Shown here: piece after piece, positions 45,562 through 56,705 of the stretch
Layout: every line of letters begins with the position of its first letter
Position numbering within the stretch: the stretch's first letter is position 1
Assembly: GCF_003576645.1 (NCBI RefSeq)
Contig: NC_044922.1
Span: forward strand, 10,203,946-10,267,945
Reading direction: 5' to 3'
Source of the DNA: Ipomoea triloba
Lineage: Eukaryota; Streptophyta; Magnoliopsida; Solanales; Convolvulaceae
DNA: 64,000 nt
Position numbers and translations under genes: made by a program
Notes under the pieces: model-generated
The model's database searches: none
The model's input: the letters and a program-made list of their open reading frames with translations, nothing else
Told to the model about the DNA's origin: nothing

Positions 45562-46036
45562 TGAGAATTGTATGAATTGTATTGAATGAGACAATCGCAA
45601 AGATACAGATTACAAGGATATATATAATGAGAGACTAGAATAGGGAGTCATAATCTGACTCAAATACATAGAGTCATAATAACAATTAGATTGTTTTTTA
45701 TACATAGAAGCTCATAATCGCCCACCTAGTGCCTCGACCGGGCTTACAGGTAAGTCGGTCAAAGCCCCTAGTTGAGGCCTTCTGGTTGAGGTCCCTATCT
45801 AAGGCCCCCCTTAGCCTGGGTATAGGCCAAGCCCGGCATGGGGCTTAGCCGAAGCCCAAGCGAGGCCTTGAGTGGGCTTAGTTATGGCTTGAGCCAAGGC
45901 CCAATGGCTCGTCTATGACCCTAGTGGACCGGATCAAGCACCAAGCTTAATTCCAAGACCCTAGGTCTATTCGAATCCTTCTTGCAATGCTTCTCTAGGT
46001 GGAATTGCTCCACTCCTATTCCCAATATATCCATCA
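45562..46036 (-). mobile_element. Putative copia LTR (about 475 bp)
   Basis: The inner end is TGAGAATTG on plus, next to the primer site. The outer end, taken as CCATCA, is a guess from TG..CA rules, because no second LTR or target duplicate is available. 46037-46200 beyond it is AT-rich with nothing recognisable. Confidence 0.4.
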
Positions 46037-46200
46037 TTATCTTTTATAATTAGTTTCTCATAATATATACTACATTTATAAGATTATGCAGTTTTACATT
46101 TATTTTGATTATATAATTTCACCATAATTATTTTGTTTATTGAACACTTTTATCGCCGCACATTATATTGCGTATGTTTATAAATAGTTGATGGTTTTTT

Positions 46201-46760
46201 GGGCCGGGTCTACCATAAACCGGGTATAAGGGTACAAAATGGGGAGTAGGAAGAAAGTAACTTTATTACCCGAGGTGTTAGACCCAAAATAGTACGTATA
46301 AAGCTTGAGATATTTGCCCAAAACGACGGCCCAAAGAATACATAAATAATAAATACTATAGCCCTAAGGAATTGAATAGGGGCCAAAATGGCGGTCTGAA
46401 TAATAAATAAATAAATAAATAAATAAGCTACGGAACTAATAAATAAAATAGAACTAAGTATGTTACCATACAAGACTCGAACCCTAGCGTGCCGGCATGA
46501 GAAAGATAGCTCATACCACTCAACTAGAAGGGAGGTTGTGAATCAAGGGATGCCTTTTAAAGGGAGGGAAAGATGCACATTTATATTGTTGTAGGACTCA
46601 CGGATCGTTGACAAATAGACGGTATCTGGCAGCCTTCAATCTTGACCACACACGTGTACCCCACTACTTTGCTTCTAGTGCACTCCCATGCATAAGTGGA
46701 GCTTCCTGCTCTTTAATACACAAGATGTTGAATGGTTTGGTGATGTTGATTTAGTGATGC
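46201..46760 (-). repeat. Dispersed repeat R, copy 1
   Basis: About 0.55 kb closely matching 59195-59744 (shared GAGTAGGAAGAAAGTAACTT with G/A variants, GAATAGGGGCCAAAATGGCG, and GGGATGCCTTTTAAAG). Class unknown. The sequence after it, to 47131, is unannotated. Confidence 0.7.
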
Positions 46761-47131
46761 TATGCATGTGGTTATGGGGTCGAATCTTGTTGGTTACACT
46801 TTCTTTAATATTTTGCTTCATGCTTCCTTCTTTCCGTGATAATAAAAATGGGCCCCAGGGTTGAGCCAACACTTTCCCAATAAAATGGGCCCCGGGGTCC
46901 CATGGCTCCATCACAAGTCCCCCACTTTCTTTGGTTTTCTTCGACATGCAAAGAAAGTATAGTCACTCTCGACCTTCTACACACCTTGACCCTCACAACT
47001 CCAAGTTTGAAAGGTTTATACATCCTCACTTTGGTGCTCGTACCTTGGCAGCCTTCTCTGTATGTGGTTCGTCAAAAAGATTTCGCTATTGCACATTCCC
47101 TGTACAAAAAGTAAAGATTCTTTTTTTTTAG

Positions 47132-47671
47132 GCGTGATGCCTTGCTTGGTCGCCTTCACTACTTGTAAGCCTAGAAGAGATGATTATCGGTTGCCTTCCC
47201 TACATGTGGGCCGATGAAGCTCTTTTTTTTAGAGGCATGATGCCTTGCTGGGCCGCGCGGACCTAGAAAAAATAATTATCGGCCTCCTCCACTTCATGTG
47301 GGCCGATGAGCCGCCTTCCCTACATGTAGGCTCCTTAGACCGCCTTCCTTCCATGCAGGCCCAAGACTCTTTTTCTTTTAAGCGCGATGCATCGCTGGCC
47401 GGAGTGACCGCCTTCCCTACTTGCGGGCCTAGAAGATATGATTATCGGCCGCCTTCCCTACATGCGAGCCGGTGAGCCACCTTCCCTACATGCAGGCTCC
47501 TTAGGCCATCTTCCCTCCATGCAAACACGTAAGGCTCTCTCTCTTCTTTTTTTTTAGGTGCGATGCCTCGTTGGACCGCCTTCCCTACTTGCGGGCCCGG
47601 AAGAGATGATTATCGGCCGCCTTCCCTACATGCAGGTACGTGAGCCGCCTTCCCTACATGCAGGCTCCTTA
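47132..47671. repeat. Complex minisatellite (GCCGCCTTCCCTACATGCAGG units)
   Basis: About four higher-order units of 100-165 bp. Each opens near GCGATGCCT, includes AGATGATTATCGG and ends in a T-rich run. Inner units of about 26 bp begin GCCGCCTTCCCTACATG. The array resumes at 51389 after LTR F. Confidence 0.85.
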
Positions 47672-47982
47672 TGTAACACCCCGGCTCGGCTATACCGTAC
47701 ATCCGGAGTAGTTACCGCCACACCTAGACCAAACCCAGCCGAATCCACGCGGGGTTCACTCTAGGTGCACAGGCTAAGGGAGAGGAAAAACGTTTCACAA
47801 CATCATCATTCCCCAACTTATATTTTCATGCATATATATGTAGATGAGCAAAAGGGGTAGCTGCACTAGCTACCACTATACACAAGAGTTTAAGTACAAC
47901 TGACTAGCCAACTAAGTTCATCATGGCTACAAAAGATATATACACAAAAGAGTTTCCTCCCAGAACTTTCCCAACCAGCCAA

Positions 47983-48556
47983 CTACTCTAAGAGGCGGTA
48001 CACCGGTCCGGAGTACGTCCCCCACACTAGATGCCACTCACCTGCGAACCAGGTGATATGGTCCAAAAAGTAACAGGGAGTGTTCACCATAGACCACGCA
48101 TCCCAATGCTCCGAAGGACTGGGATCCCATGGATAGGGATAAAAGACCACAAACTCTAAGGGGTCACTCCCCTCTAACACCTCGATGGGATAGAACCCAA
48201 ACCTAGACTGGGCCCTATCTAGAAAAGTCGGCTCACTACTGCGAACCGGAATGCGAGAGGGTGTAGTCGGGTAAGTTGGAGGAGGACTGTACTGCGGAGT
48301 CAGGAGGAACAGGAGCATAGATCGGGTCCAAAGCAGGATCATAGACCGGGTCCAAAGCAGGAACATAGACCGGGTCCGGAGCAAGAACCAAATCGGGAGT
48401 ATAGACCGGAGCAGGAGGATCTGGAGCGAAGCCTGGGGCATACAGGTCATCACCCGTCAACAAGTGCACATAGCCGTCATAGTCATAAAGGGGAAAGTAA
48501 AACTCTGAGGAACCACTAGAGTTCCCCGGGCTACAAGAGCCCACACTAGACTCCAT
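47983..48556 (-). pseudogene. LTR-encoded conserved protein, copy in F (frameshifted)
   Basis: It begins MESSVGSCSPGNSSGSSEF at 48556, followed by DYDGYVHLLTGDD and an expanded Pro-rich linker with repeated PDPVY/DPVYDPALDP units. A frameshift near 48250 separates it from the C-terminal half, which is open to 47983: FGFYPIEVLEGSDPLEF, YPYPWDPSPSEHWDAWSM, FLDHITWFAGEWHLVWG, GPVYRLLE. The linker varies in length between copies, while the C-terminal half does not. Confidence 0.6.
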
Positions 48557-48694
48557 CTGGTAAAGGACACAATGAAGTGTAGTTAGCGCGACGGCTAAGT
48601 AAGGAAATCCATTGTCACTCGAAAGTAAACAAAGGTTTTGAACACAATATAATAATTAGAAAAAGATAACCGTTACCCAACGGTCGCAATCTAC
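48557..48694 (-). promoter_or_regulatory. Putative 138-nt leader intron before the LTR ORF (F)
   Basis: The minus strand reads ACTTGCAG|GTAGATTG, then 138 nt later an acceptor-like CAG shortly before or at the ATG (CCTTTACCAG|ATG). Confidence 0.4.
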
Positions 48695-48851
48695 CTGCAA
48701 GTATTTAACAGTAAAACAGTGCAGCGCAGTATATAAGTGACATTAGCACATAATACTTCTATTACTGAAAATTTTCATTTAATTCAAAGTGGGAAACACA
48801 ACACGCATTTTAAGGTTCGGGACACACGACCTTTTCATTCCCACTCAATCT

Positions 48852-49190
48852 CTCAGCGAATAGACTTCGCTCTGCAGTATGAATAAATCCTACAAAATCT
48901 CACACTTCACTCAGCGAATAGACTTCGCTCTGCAGTATGAATAAATCATACAAAATCTCACACTTCACTCAGCGAATAGACTTCGCTCGGCAGTATGAAT
49001 CAATCATACAAAATCTCACCCTTCACTCAGCGAATAGACTTCGCTCGGCAGTATGAATCAATCATACAAAATCTCACCCTTCACTCAGCGAATAGACTTC
49101 GCTCGGCAGTATGAATCAATCATACAAAATCTCACCATTCACTCAGCGAATAGACTTCGCTCTGCAGTATGAACAATTCATACAGAACCC
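48852..49190. repeat. Minisatellite in F, about 59-bp unit, 6 copies
   Basis: Each unit has CAGCGAATAGACTTCGCTC, then GCAGTATGAA and a TCATACAAAATCTCAC tail. A single related unit is in LTR B (4499-4535). Confidence 0.92.
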
Positions 49191-49376
49191 CTCACCATTC
49201 ATTATATTCACACGACTCAAAAACCATTACACTTGCTCGAATATATTCCCCAAAATACACATATTAGTTAACGTTATTTCTATTACGAAAAGCCAAGTAC
49301 GAGAGTCACGATAACTCTTAAAACACCATTTTTCTCTAAATTAGTAATTATAATGCACAAAAATAATATTTGAGTC

Positions 49377-49797
49377 TTCAAAAATTCACCCGATTGCCCG
49401 TAGGCCTTCAAAACATCACAATACTCGGGATTAAAAACATCGGGGAAAAGTTTGGTCAAAAACAAGTCGAAAACGAGTCCGCGTCGCGCGGACTCGCGGC
49501 TGGCCGCACCAGCGGACGCACGGCGGACGCAGGCGTCCGGACCGCGTCCAGCCTCTCTGCCAGAAGATTTCAGTTGGCGCAGTCCGANCTTCAAAAATTC
49601 ACCCGATTGCCCGTAGGCCTTCAAAACATCACAATACTCGGGATTAAAAACATCGGGGAAAAGTTTGGTCAAAAACAAGTCGAAAACGAGTCCGCGTCGC
49701 GCGAACTCGCGGCTGGCCGCACCAGCGGACGCACGGCGAACGCAGGCGTCCGGACCGCGTCCAGCCTCTCTGCCAGAAGATTTCAGTTGGCGCAGTC
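49377..49797. repeat. 211-bp duplication around a single N in F
   Basis: CTTCAAAAATTCACCCGATT to GCGCAGTCCGA is present on both sides of the N at 49588, with only a few differences. It includes the CpG-dense block. A misjoin is likely. Confidence 0.75.
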
Positions 49798-50763
49798 CGA
49801 AAGATTGAGCCGGTAAAAATAGTTCCCGAACTCTTTTTCACTTGAAATTTTGATGGTAGAACCCCAACTTATAGTACTTGATGTCCATAAAAAGTTTTGG
49901 TCATTTTGATCCACGAATAAACACAGAAAATTCCCTTTTTGCCCTTGGCAGTGTGCTGTCCAGAATATTTTTCTCTCTGGACCAGTTTTGGAAAAAAATT
50001 CGAAAACCGTACTTATACTACTCCGATCATTATGAAATTTTATATGCGGGTCCTACACTTATAGAAATACATGCCTAAAAAAAATAGGATCAAAATACCT
50101 TACCAAACTTTCCCAATAAATCTCGGAAGTTACTGCCAGAATCTATCCTGATTTCTTTTCACTATTTTCACAAGTATAAGCCTATATGGGCATAAATTCA
50201 ACATATACATGCATAAATTAGCTATGAACATGTATATAAAAATTACCAAAAATCCAAAGTGTAGTTTCTTAGGCTAACTTGTAGATCCACGAACTTAACA
50301 CATAATTTCCACGTAAAAATTCCTAGTCATATAATTTACTAGCATTTGTTCACCTCCAAGTGATTGAACCGACTTAAGGGATTCCTTACCTTTGTAGAAA
50401 CCTTAAAACCGTACAAGTTGATGATGCCTTCCTTGGATTCCTTCACCAAAGATCCTAAAAATACCACCATAATAACAACATTTTCATGCACCTATAGTTT
50501 ACTCTTAAGTTCTAAGAATGATTTAACCGAACAAAAATCGAAAGTCTTACCTACACTTAGATACTTGAGTTGAAGAATGCTTGGGGACTCTTGATCACAA
50601 GTGGGAGACTAAGCCAAATTATTTCTTCTTCTTCCTTGTGTATTTCGAAAATGGAGTGTAGGAGAGAGAGGGGTGATCATTAATTTGGCTTGAGAATGAA
50701 GTAACAACTGCAATCCCTCCATACTCTTTATGACAAGCAATTAATGATCCAATCCTATTGGGA

Positions 50764-50985
50764 TTTTGTTGCCACTTGTCAACACCCTATGGAGTCTCTA
50801 GGAAGTTTTGTTGCCACTTGTCAACACCCTATGGAGTCTCTAGGAAGATCTCAATTTATTTTGCCAGTTTATGGTTAGTCTCTAGGAAGATCTCAATTTA
50901 TTTTGCCAGTTTATGGTTAAATCAGATGAAAGTTCCAATTTATTTTGCCAGTTTATGGTTAAATCAGATGAAAGTTCAGAGGATT
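50764..50985. repeat. Paired direct duplications in F
   Basis: GTTGCCACTTGTCAACACCC is doubled, then TCTCAATTTATTTTGCCAGT is doubled, then the same plus AAATCAGATGAAAGTTC. The stepwise pattern is the same as at 4651-4975. Confidence 0.7.
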
Positions 50986-51388
50986 ATAACTTAATTCGGG
51001 AAAATTCTAACACCAAAATTATCCTAAAAATAATCTCGTCGCCAATCACTAAAATTAGGAATTTTTCGGTATCTCGCGAAATATAGGTACAGGGTTCGTA
51101 ACAATTTACCCCTTACAGTCCATTTAAAATTTTACTTGAACTAACTAGAAGTTCAGGCTTAATCGTATGATACTTAATAATCCAATTTCTAGGAAAAATT
51201 CGAACTGAATCTACATCCTTAAAAATGTTACGGTCCGTGACCGGTACGTAGTTCGCAGCTTATTAATAACTTAGTAAGGAAAAAAAAAATTATTTCGATC
51301 ACCGAGAGACCTTCTCCTAATATCATAGCTTAAAAAATATATCTATATTCTCGAACCTTAACTTTGTTGGAAAAACCGAGGGGTTACA

Positions 51389-51560
51389 CCTTAGGCCGCC
51401 TTCCCTCCATCCAGGCCCGTAAGACTCTTTTTTTCTTAGGCGCGATGTCTCTCTAGGCCGCCTTCCCTACTTGCTGGCTCAAAAGAGATGTATAAATGTT
51501 TTTTCTTACCTCCTCAAATTGCTTACCTAGCATGTGAGGCCATTTGGGTGTTGTTTTTTA
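51389..51560. repeat. Continuation of the minisatellite right of F
   Basis: CCTTAGGCCGCCTTCCCTCC resumes the array split by LTR F. It contains one more GCGATGTCTC-type unit and then fades. 51561-51767 is unannotated single-copy-looking sequence. Confidence 0.75.
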
Positions 51561-52006
51561 CTTTAGCATCTCTTACCTAGACTACGGAGCTTCCTACTCA
51601 TGTCGGGACCGCTTATCCTATTTCCAGGTCCACTACCGCATTCATTTGTAATGTTTTTGTAACTTGCTTAGCCTGTAAGCCCAACCAAAAATATATGTTA
51701 ACATTGTGCCAATGTAGAAATACTTTTCTTACCTCCTCGGGTTGCTTGCAAGCCCACAAAAGTATTGTGTGACACCGGAGATTTTCTGGTCCTGATATTA
51801 CCCCATTTGAACTTCCAATGATATCTCTATTCCTTCACCAATGTTCATTTAGTCCTTGAGCCATGTTCATTTGATCCTATCCCCATGTTCATGTTCATTT
51901 GAGCCATAAACCAAATTCATTTGGACCTACTAATTATTATGTTATTTTAGTATACTTTCATAACTATCCTATTTTGATTATTAAAATAAATATATATATT
52001 TCATAT

Positions 52007-52041
<35 letters not shown>

Positions 52042-52240
52042 ACGTATTTTATATATAATTACTTATAATTATATATAAAATATATGTATGTATGTATGTA
52101 TGTTATTGTACATATGTATGTTGTACGTAGATATATATGTAATTCATATTATAATTATATAATACGTATATGTATGTATTATATTAGTATATATAAATAT
52201 ATTGTATTTATATGTACATTAGGTGTGCGTATATACATTA

Positions 52241-52455
52241 TAGGGTTGACTTCATATGAGACAACATTTTCCGGTGAGACACAACGTGAGTGCACACAGT
52301 CTACTTTACGAATGCGCATACCCTAAACTGTGTGCCCTCATGTTGGGCTAAGTGCACACAATCTAGGCTGTGTGCATCCGCGTAGTAAACTGTGTGCACT
52401 CACGTTGTGTCTCACCGTCTCACGGGAAGGTGTTGTCTCATTTGATTGTAAATCG
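52241..52455. mobile_element. Fold-back MITE (about 215 bp) in H
   Basis: The arms are inverted copies: ATGAGACAACATTTTCCGGT and GAGACACAACGTGAGTGCAC on the left, and their complements around 52385-52441 on the right, with an 8-bp indel (CCGTCTCACGGG). No coding potential. Superfamily uncertain. Confidence 0.75.
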
Positions 52456-52883
52456 TACATTATATATAGTTAAGATTTTTATGTATTACATATATGTGTA
52501 TAATTATAGGTTGGATGTTGCATATATTATATCATATATTATTATATTATTATTATTGTTATTATGTGAATTCAATTCACCATTTAAATTTTTTTGAAAC
52601 CACCCTCACCCTTCATTTCCCTTCATAATGGTCACTAATGATCATTTAGCGGCTTAACCCCCAACATTCATTCCCTTAAAATAAAATCATAATTGGGAGA
52701 TCAAACCCTCTTCCTATCTCCACCCACATTGGCCGAATTTCCTGTCTAGAAAAAAAAATCTTCCTTCTTTCTTTTGATTGATTCTTCAAAGTTTGGAGCA
52801 AATTTTGGTAGTAAGTCTTCTTATTTTTCTTGTTAAATCTTTTTATATAATACTAGGATGAATGTCTTATATAGGGTTGTGAT

Positions 52884-53089
52884 CAGGGTCGTATCTGAGC
52901 ATGTCTAACATGTGCGGTCGCACAGGGCCCCCAATTTTTGGGGGCCCCATATTAAAAAAAAAAAATTATATGTATATATAGTTTGCAAAAAATTAGGCTA
53001 AATGTATGAAGATTGGACTAATTTTGTGACAAGATGAAATTGAGCCCAATTGACAATTGCTTTAAAAACCCTATATATATATTGCCAAT

Positions 53090-53125
<36 letters not shown>

Positions 53126-53714
53126 CCTAATCCAAAAAGATTGCCAATTCCTTTTCGCAATTATATTTCATAAATCATAATCCCACATCTCAATTACACA
53201 ATTAGCAAATTCTCAATTCCCAACCTATAAAATACGGCAATACCATAACGAAATTTGACAATTCAGCAATTCTCAATTCACAATTCGGTAATTTCGTAGA
53301 TCGCAAACCGCAACTCAACTAATTCTTCAATTCTTCTTGAAACAGATGAGTTGTTTTCCAAATGCTAGTATTGCATACCAAATATTATTGACTATCCCGA
53401 TTACTATTGCCTCTGCAGAAAGTAGTTTTTTAAAGTTGAAATTGTTAAAATCTTACTTACGATCAAGTATGTTGCAAGAGAGACTCAATGGATTATCTTT
53501 AATCTCCATTGAAAATGAGTTTTGGAAGAAGTTGATATCAAAATTTTGATTGATGATTTTGCGTCTAAATAAAATTCTATATGTATTTTTTATACAACAT
53601 TTATATTTTGATATAACTTTTTGAACAACTATTATTTATATATAAAATTACTCGAACAAAATGACCCAAATTAAGATATGGCACAGGACCCCAATTTTTA
53701 TTAGAACGGCCCTG
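52884..53714 (+). mobile_element. hAT-type transposon derivative (831 bp)
   Basis: The ends are CAGGGTCGTA and the complement of CAGGGCCGTT. It is flanked by a perfect 8-bp duplication GTTGTGAT (52876-52883 and 53715-53722), the hAT signature. The interior keeps the last part of a transposase and lacks the catalytic region, so it is non-autonomous. A truncated sister copy is at 60296. Confidence 0.93.
53337..53549 (+). pseudogene. hAT transposase C-terminal dimerisation domain fragment
   Basis: 70 codons reading PNASIAYQILLTIPITIASA, then ESSFLKLKLLKSYLRSSM and ERLNGLSLISIENE. This is the hAT C-terminal dimerisation region as found in plant zinc-finger MYM-like transposase relatives. A full transposase has 600-800 residues; here only the end remains. 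Ser replaces the usual Arg in AERSFS. It is adjacent to the 3' end of the element, as expected. Confidence 0.87.
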
Positions 53715-54074
53715 GTTGTGATGATTTGTTGTTATTTTATTGGTGGATTGATTGATTACGTAGAAGAAGTAGATCCATGATTCAAGGTTAAGGGATTTGA
53801 GGAGAAACTAACAATTCTTCCAAGTGGATTTGGTCTCTTATGCTTGCCTTTAATATTTGGTAGTAAGAATATGATGAACACCTTATTTATGAAAATTGAT
53901 TTATGAGTAGTATTGCCTTATCTATGAATTTTGATCAAGAAACTGATGTTATAGCTATGTTAATTGTTTATTATTAAATTTTATTTTTAAGTTTATATAT
54001 ACTATGTGCGTATGAAGCTTGAAAAAAAATAAGTATTTTTTTTGGTATACAGTATGTACGTAGGTGGAAAGAAA

Positions 54075-54105
<31 letters not shown>

Positions 54106-54465
54106 TACACCAATACATACGATATATAATATATGTATACCTACGGTCTATATAAATAAATAAGTACACGTATACGGTATAACATATTAAATTAAAATAA
54201 GTACACATATATACTAAGTCTAATATATATATACATATATATACGGTACAATATATATATATATATATTGTACTGTATGTATGGGTGTATATATATTATG
54301 TACCGTATGTGTATGTAGTGTGTATATGTATGTGAATTTATATTAATTGTCCTTAATGCGATATATCAACATTTACAACTAGGATTATATGCAGCATTAT
54401 TATTGAAATTAAATTTAAATATGTTTGTTTGTTAGTGATATTGCGTTATGTACGTACGTAATTAT

Positions 54466-54545
54466 AATAATAATAATAATAATAATAATAATTTGTTTTC
54501 TTGATTAGTATTGTACGTATTATGTATGTATGTATGTATGTATGT
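54466..54545. repeat. (AAT)n and (TATG)n microsatellites
   Basis: About nine AAT repeats from 54466, then TATG repeats around 54520-54545 (TATGTATGTATGTATG). Confidence 0.9.
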
Positions 54546-54606
54546 GTATATATATTATAGTATATTCTAATTAAGATGTGTGTGTTAGTATTTATTTTTG
54601 GCAAAA

Positions 54607-54660
54607 ACTTGTGTGAGACCGTCTCACGAATAAGGATCCGTGAGACGGTCTCACACAAGT
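54607..54660. mobile_element. Tiny hairpin element, 22-nt perfect arms
   Basis: Left arm 54607-54628 (ACTTGTGTGAGACCGTCTCA, then CG), loop 54629-54638, right arm 54639-54660, exact complement. The GTGAGACCGTCTCAC core is itself a near-palindrome. It resembles the end of a MITE family and shares the GAGAC motif with the MITE at 52241. Confidence 0.8.
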
Positions 54661-55405
54661 GTGACCCTTTATTTTTTAGTACAGGTATGAATATGAATTA
54701 TAGTATATTCTTTTAAGATGTGTATTTTGTTGATTGATTGTGAGTACAATTGTGATTAAGTGATCTTTCAAAAATTCCATTTTTGAATAGTTGTGAATTA
54801 AGGGTTAAAGAAATGTTACCCTAACAAATTATTATTCCATGAGAAAAATCTTTTCAAGTAAAATGTTGTTTTTTGAAAACTATGGAAGTTATGTTGTCAT
54901 TGTGAAAACTAGGTATATGATAAATTAAATTATTGGTTTTGTGGAGTATTTAGTTGAATGCCGGATACTAGGGTTATGCCCTGTTGAGGAGTGGTTAGGA
55001 TAATCCTACCACTAGGGTTCATACCCTGTTTGAGGAGTATTTGGTAGGAACAATCCCCGGATACTAGTGTAACACCCCGGCTCGGCTATACCGTACATCC
55101 GGAGTAGTTACCGCCACACTTAGAATGAATCCCACCAATTCCTAATAGAATTCGTTCCAAGTGCACAGGCTAAATAAATACTTACTATTTGTTCATACCA
55201 TGGGGACTTACCATAATAACTTTCTTAAAATATTTATGTAAGATATATATATATCTAGCAACCATAAAATTTACATAGGTTGCTAACATAATTAACATAA
55301 GTGCTAGAAATAAAACCCACTAGCCATCTATATCTATCATGGCTACAAAAAAAAATATATATATATATATACATAAAAAAGAGTTAGATACTTCCAAGTC
55401 CCAGC

Positions 55406-55957
55406 CTACTCGAGAAGGTAATAAACTGGACCACTATAAGACCCCCACACGAGATGCCATTCACCTGCGAACCAGGTGATATGATCCAGAAAGCTGCAAG
55501 GGGTAATCATCATCCTCCACTCCTCCCACTCCTCAGGAGGACTAGGATCCCACGGGTAAGGGTACCTCACTATAAACTCGAGTGGATCACTCTCCTCAAC
55601 CATCTCAATGGGATAATAACCGTAGCTCGCTTGAATAGCATCAATAAAGGTCAGCGGGCTACCAGGAGACAAAGGAATCATAGGGTCACTCAAAAACTCA
55701 GGGTCAGAAGTAGGGTCAGTAGCTGGCAAGGGATCTAGATCTGGAACTGGGCCGAAAAAGTGAAAAGGGTCAACCAGAGAATCAGTCACAGGGGCTGGAT
55801 CAGGTACAGGAGCTGGAGCGTCTGGAGCGAAGCCCGGAGCATACGGGTCGTCACCCGTCAGAAAATGCACATAATCCTCATAATCAAGCAGAGGAAACAT
55901 AAACTCTAGCGAATTGTTAGAGTTCTCCGGGCTACAAGAGCCCACGCTAGACTGCAT
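55406..55957 (-). CDS. LTR-encoded conserved protein, copy in G (183 aa, intact)
   Basis: MQSSVGSCSPENSNNSLEF at 55957 begins an uninterrupted 183-residue frame. An upstream in-frame ATG (56023) would add 22 residues but lies inside the putative intron. An acidic stretch (LLDYEDYVHFLTGDDPYAP) leads to a long Pro/Asp linker (PDPAPVTDSLVDPF). The conserved C-terminus follows: SYGYYPIEMVEESDPLEF, YPYPWDPSPPEEWEEW, FLDHITWFAGEWHLVWG and GPVYYLLE. The linker differs strongly from B, E and F, yet the C-terminus keeps its aromatic and Gly/Pro residues. The family is unknown to me. With B, this is the second intact copy. Confidence 0.6.
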   Translation of the reverse strand: MQSSVGSCSPENSNNSLEFMFPLLDYEDYVHFLTGDDPYAPGFAPDAPAPVPDPAPVTDSLVDPFHFFGPVPDLDPLPATDPTSDPEFLSDPMIPLSPGSPLTFIDAIQASYGYYPIEMVEESDPLEFIVRYPYPWDPSPPEEWEEWRMMITPCSFLDHITWFAGEWHLVWGSYSGPVYYLLE

Positions 55958-56099
55958 CTGATAAGAAACACAACGAAGTGTAGTTAGCACGACGGCTAAG
56001 TAAGAAAATCCATTGTCACTCAAGCGTAGACAAAGGTTTTGAAATATAATATCAATACAAAGCTTATAGAATTTTTTTACCCATACTTTGGAAGTTTAC
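55958..56099 (-). promoter_or_regulatory. Putative 142-nt leader intron before the LTR ORF (G)
   Basis: The minus strand reads TTTCAG|GTAAAC donor-like, a CTAAC branch-like motif, and a TTCTTATCAG acceptor-like site before ATG 55957. Confidence 0.4.
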
Positions 56100-56267
56100 C
56101 TGAAATCAAACAATCCAAAGATAGCATAACAGAATATTTTTAAAGGAATTACATATAATTTTTCCTTCATATTAGAATAGTAATTTAACTCGTCAAACCA
56201 AAATATATTCACGTATATTTTGATAAGTTCATAAACTTTCCTTTTTCAAGAATTACTCATTATCGAT

Positions 56268-56490
56268 TAGAACCGCAGCTCTAATTCTTTTAAACATCTG
56301 AACCGCAGCTCAGTATATCATTCATCTTTTCAATTAGAACCGCAGCTCTAATTATTTTAATCATCTGAACCGCAGCTCAGTATATCAATAATTTCCATAG
56401 TTAATTACTTAGTTTCCCCCCCTGGATAAGCACGAGACATTCTCAATTAGAACCGCAGCTCTAATTCCCTGAACCGCAGCTCAGTATAAT
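56268..56490. repeat. Minisatellite in G (GAACCGCAGCTC units)
   Basis: Alternating GAACCGCAGCTCTAATT and GAACCGCAGCTCAGTATA modules, about three pairs. LTR F has an unrelated array in the same zone. Confidence 0.85.
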
Positions 56491-56519
56491 AATCATTTCT
56501 CAATTCCCCTTTTCTCAAA

Positions 56520-56705
56520 CCTTGGGCCATGGCATGCTCCAGCCTTCCCGTAGGTCTCCTTATCCCAACCTCGGGCCATGGCACTCCAGCCCTCCCGAAG
56601 GTCCAACCTTATTCCAACCTCGGGTAGTAGCATTTAAGCCCTCCCGTAGGTCCCCACCTTGTTCCAACCTCGGGCCATGGCAATTAAGCCCTCCCGTAGG
56701 TCCCT
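56520..56705. repeat. Minisatellite in G (CTCCCGTAGGTC units)
   Basis: Four units with GGGCCATGGCA and CCCTCCCGTAGGTC. It is the reverse of the array in the E LTRs. Confidence 0.88.

Larger units (their letters stand above)
42309..46036 (-). mobile_element. Ty1/copia element, truncated and rearranged
   Basis: The minus-strand order is LTR (about 46036-45562), primer site (45559-45551), knuckles, protease, integrase, RT, RNase H end (42310). No second LTR follows RNase H; the sequence goes straight into the D LTR. The RNase H middle is replaced by a piece of gypsy pol. It is non-functional. Confidence 0.85.
47672..51388 (-). mobile_element. Solo LTR F (E family, 3717 bp)
   Basis: It begins TGTAACACCCCGG and ends GAGGGGTTACA, with perfect CCTTA duplications (47667-47671 and 51389-51393). 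No primer site or polypurine tract. It contains the LTR protein, a six-unit array, a CpG block, and a 211-bp duplication around one N (49588). Confidence 0.93.

Noticed and set aside
48852..49190. Regular direct repeats with near-constant spacing, CRISPR-like at first sight
   Set aside because: Units are contiguous 59-bp copies without unique spacers, inside a plant solo LTR; a minisatellite.
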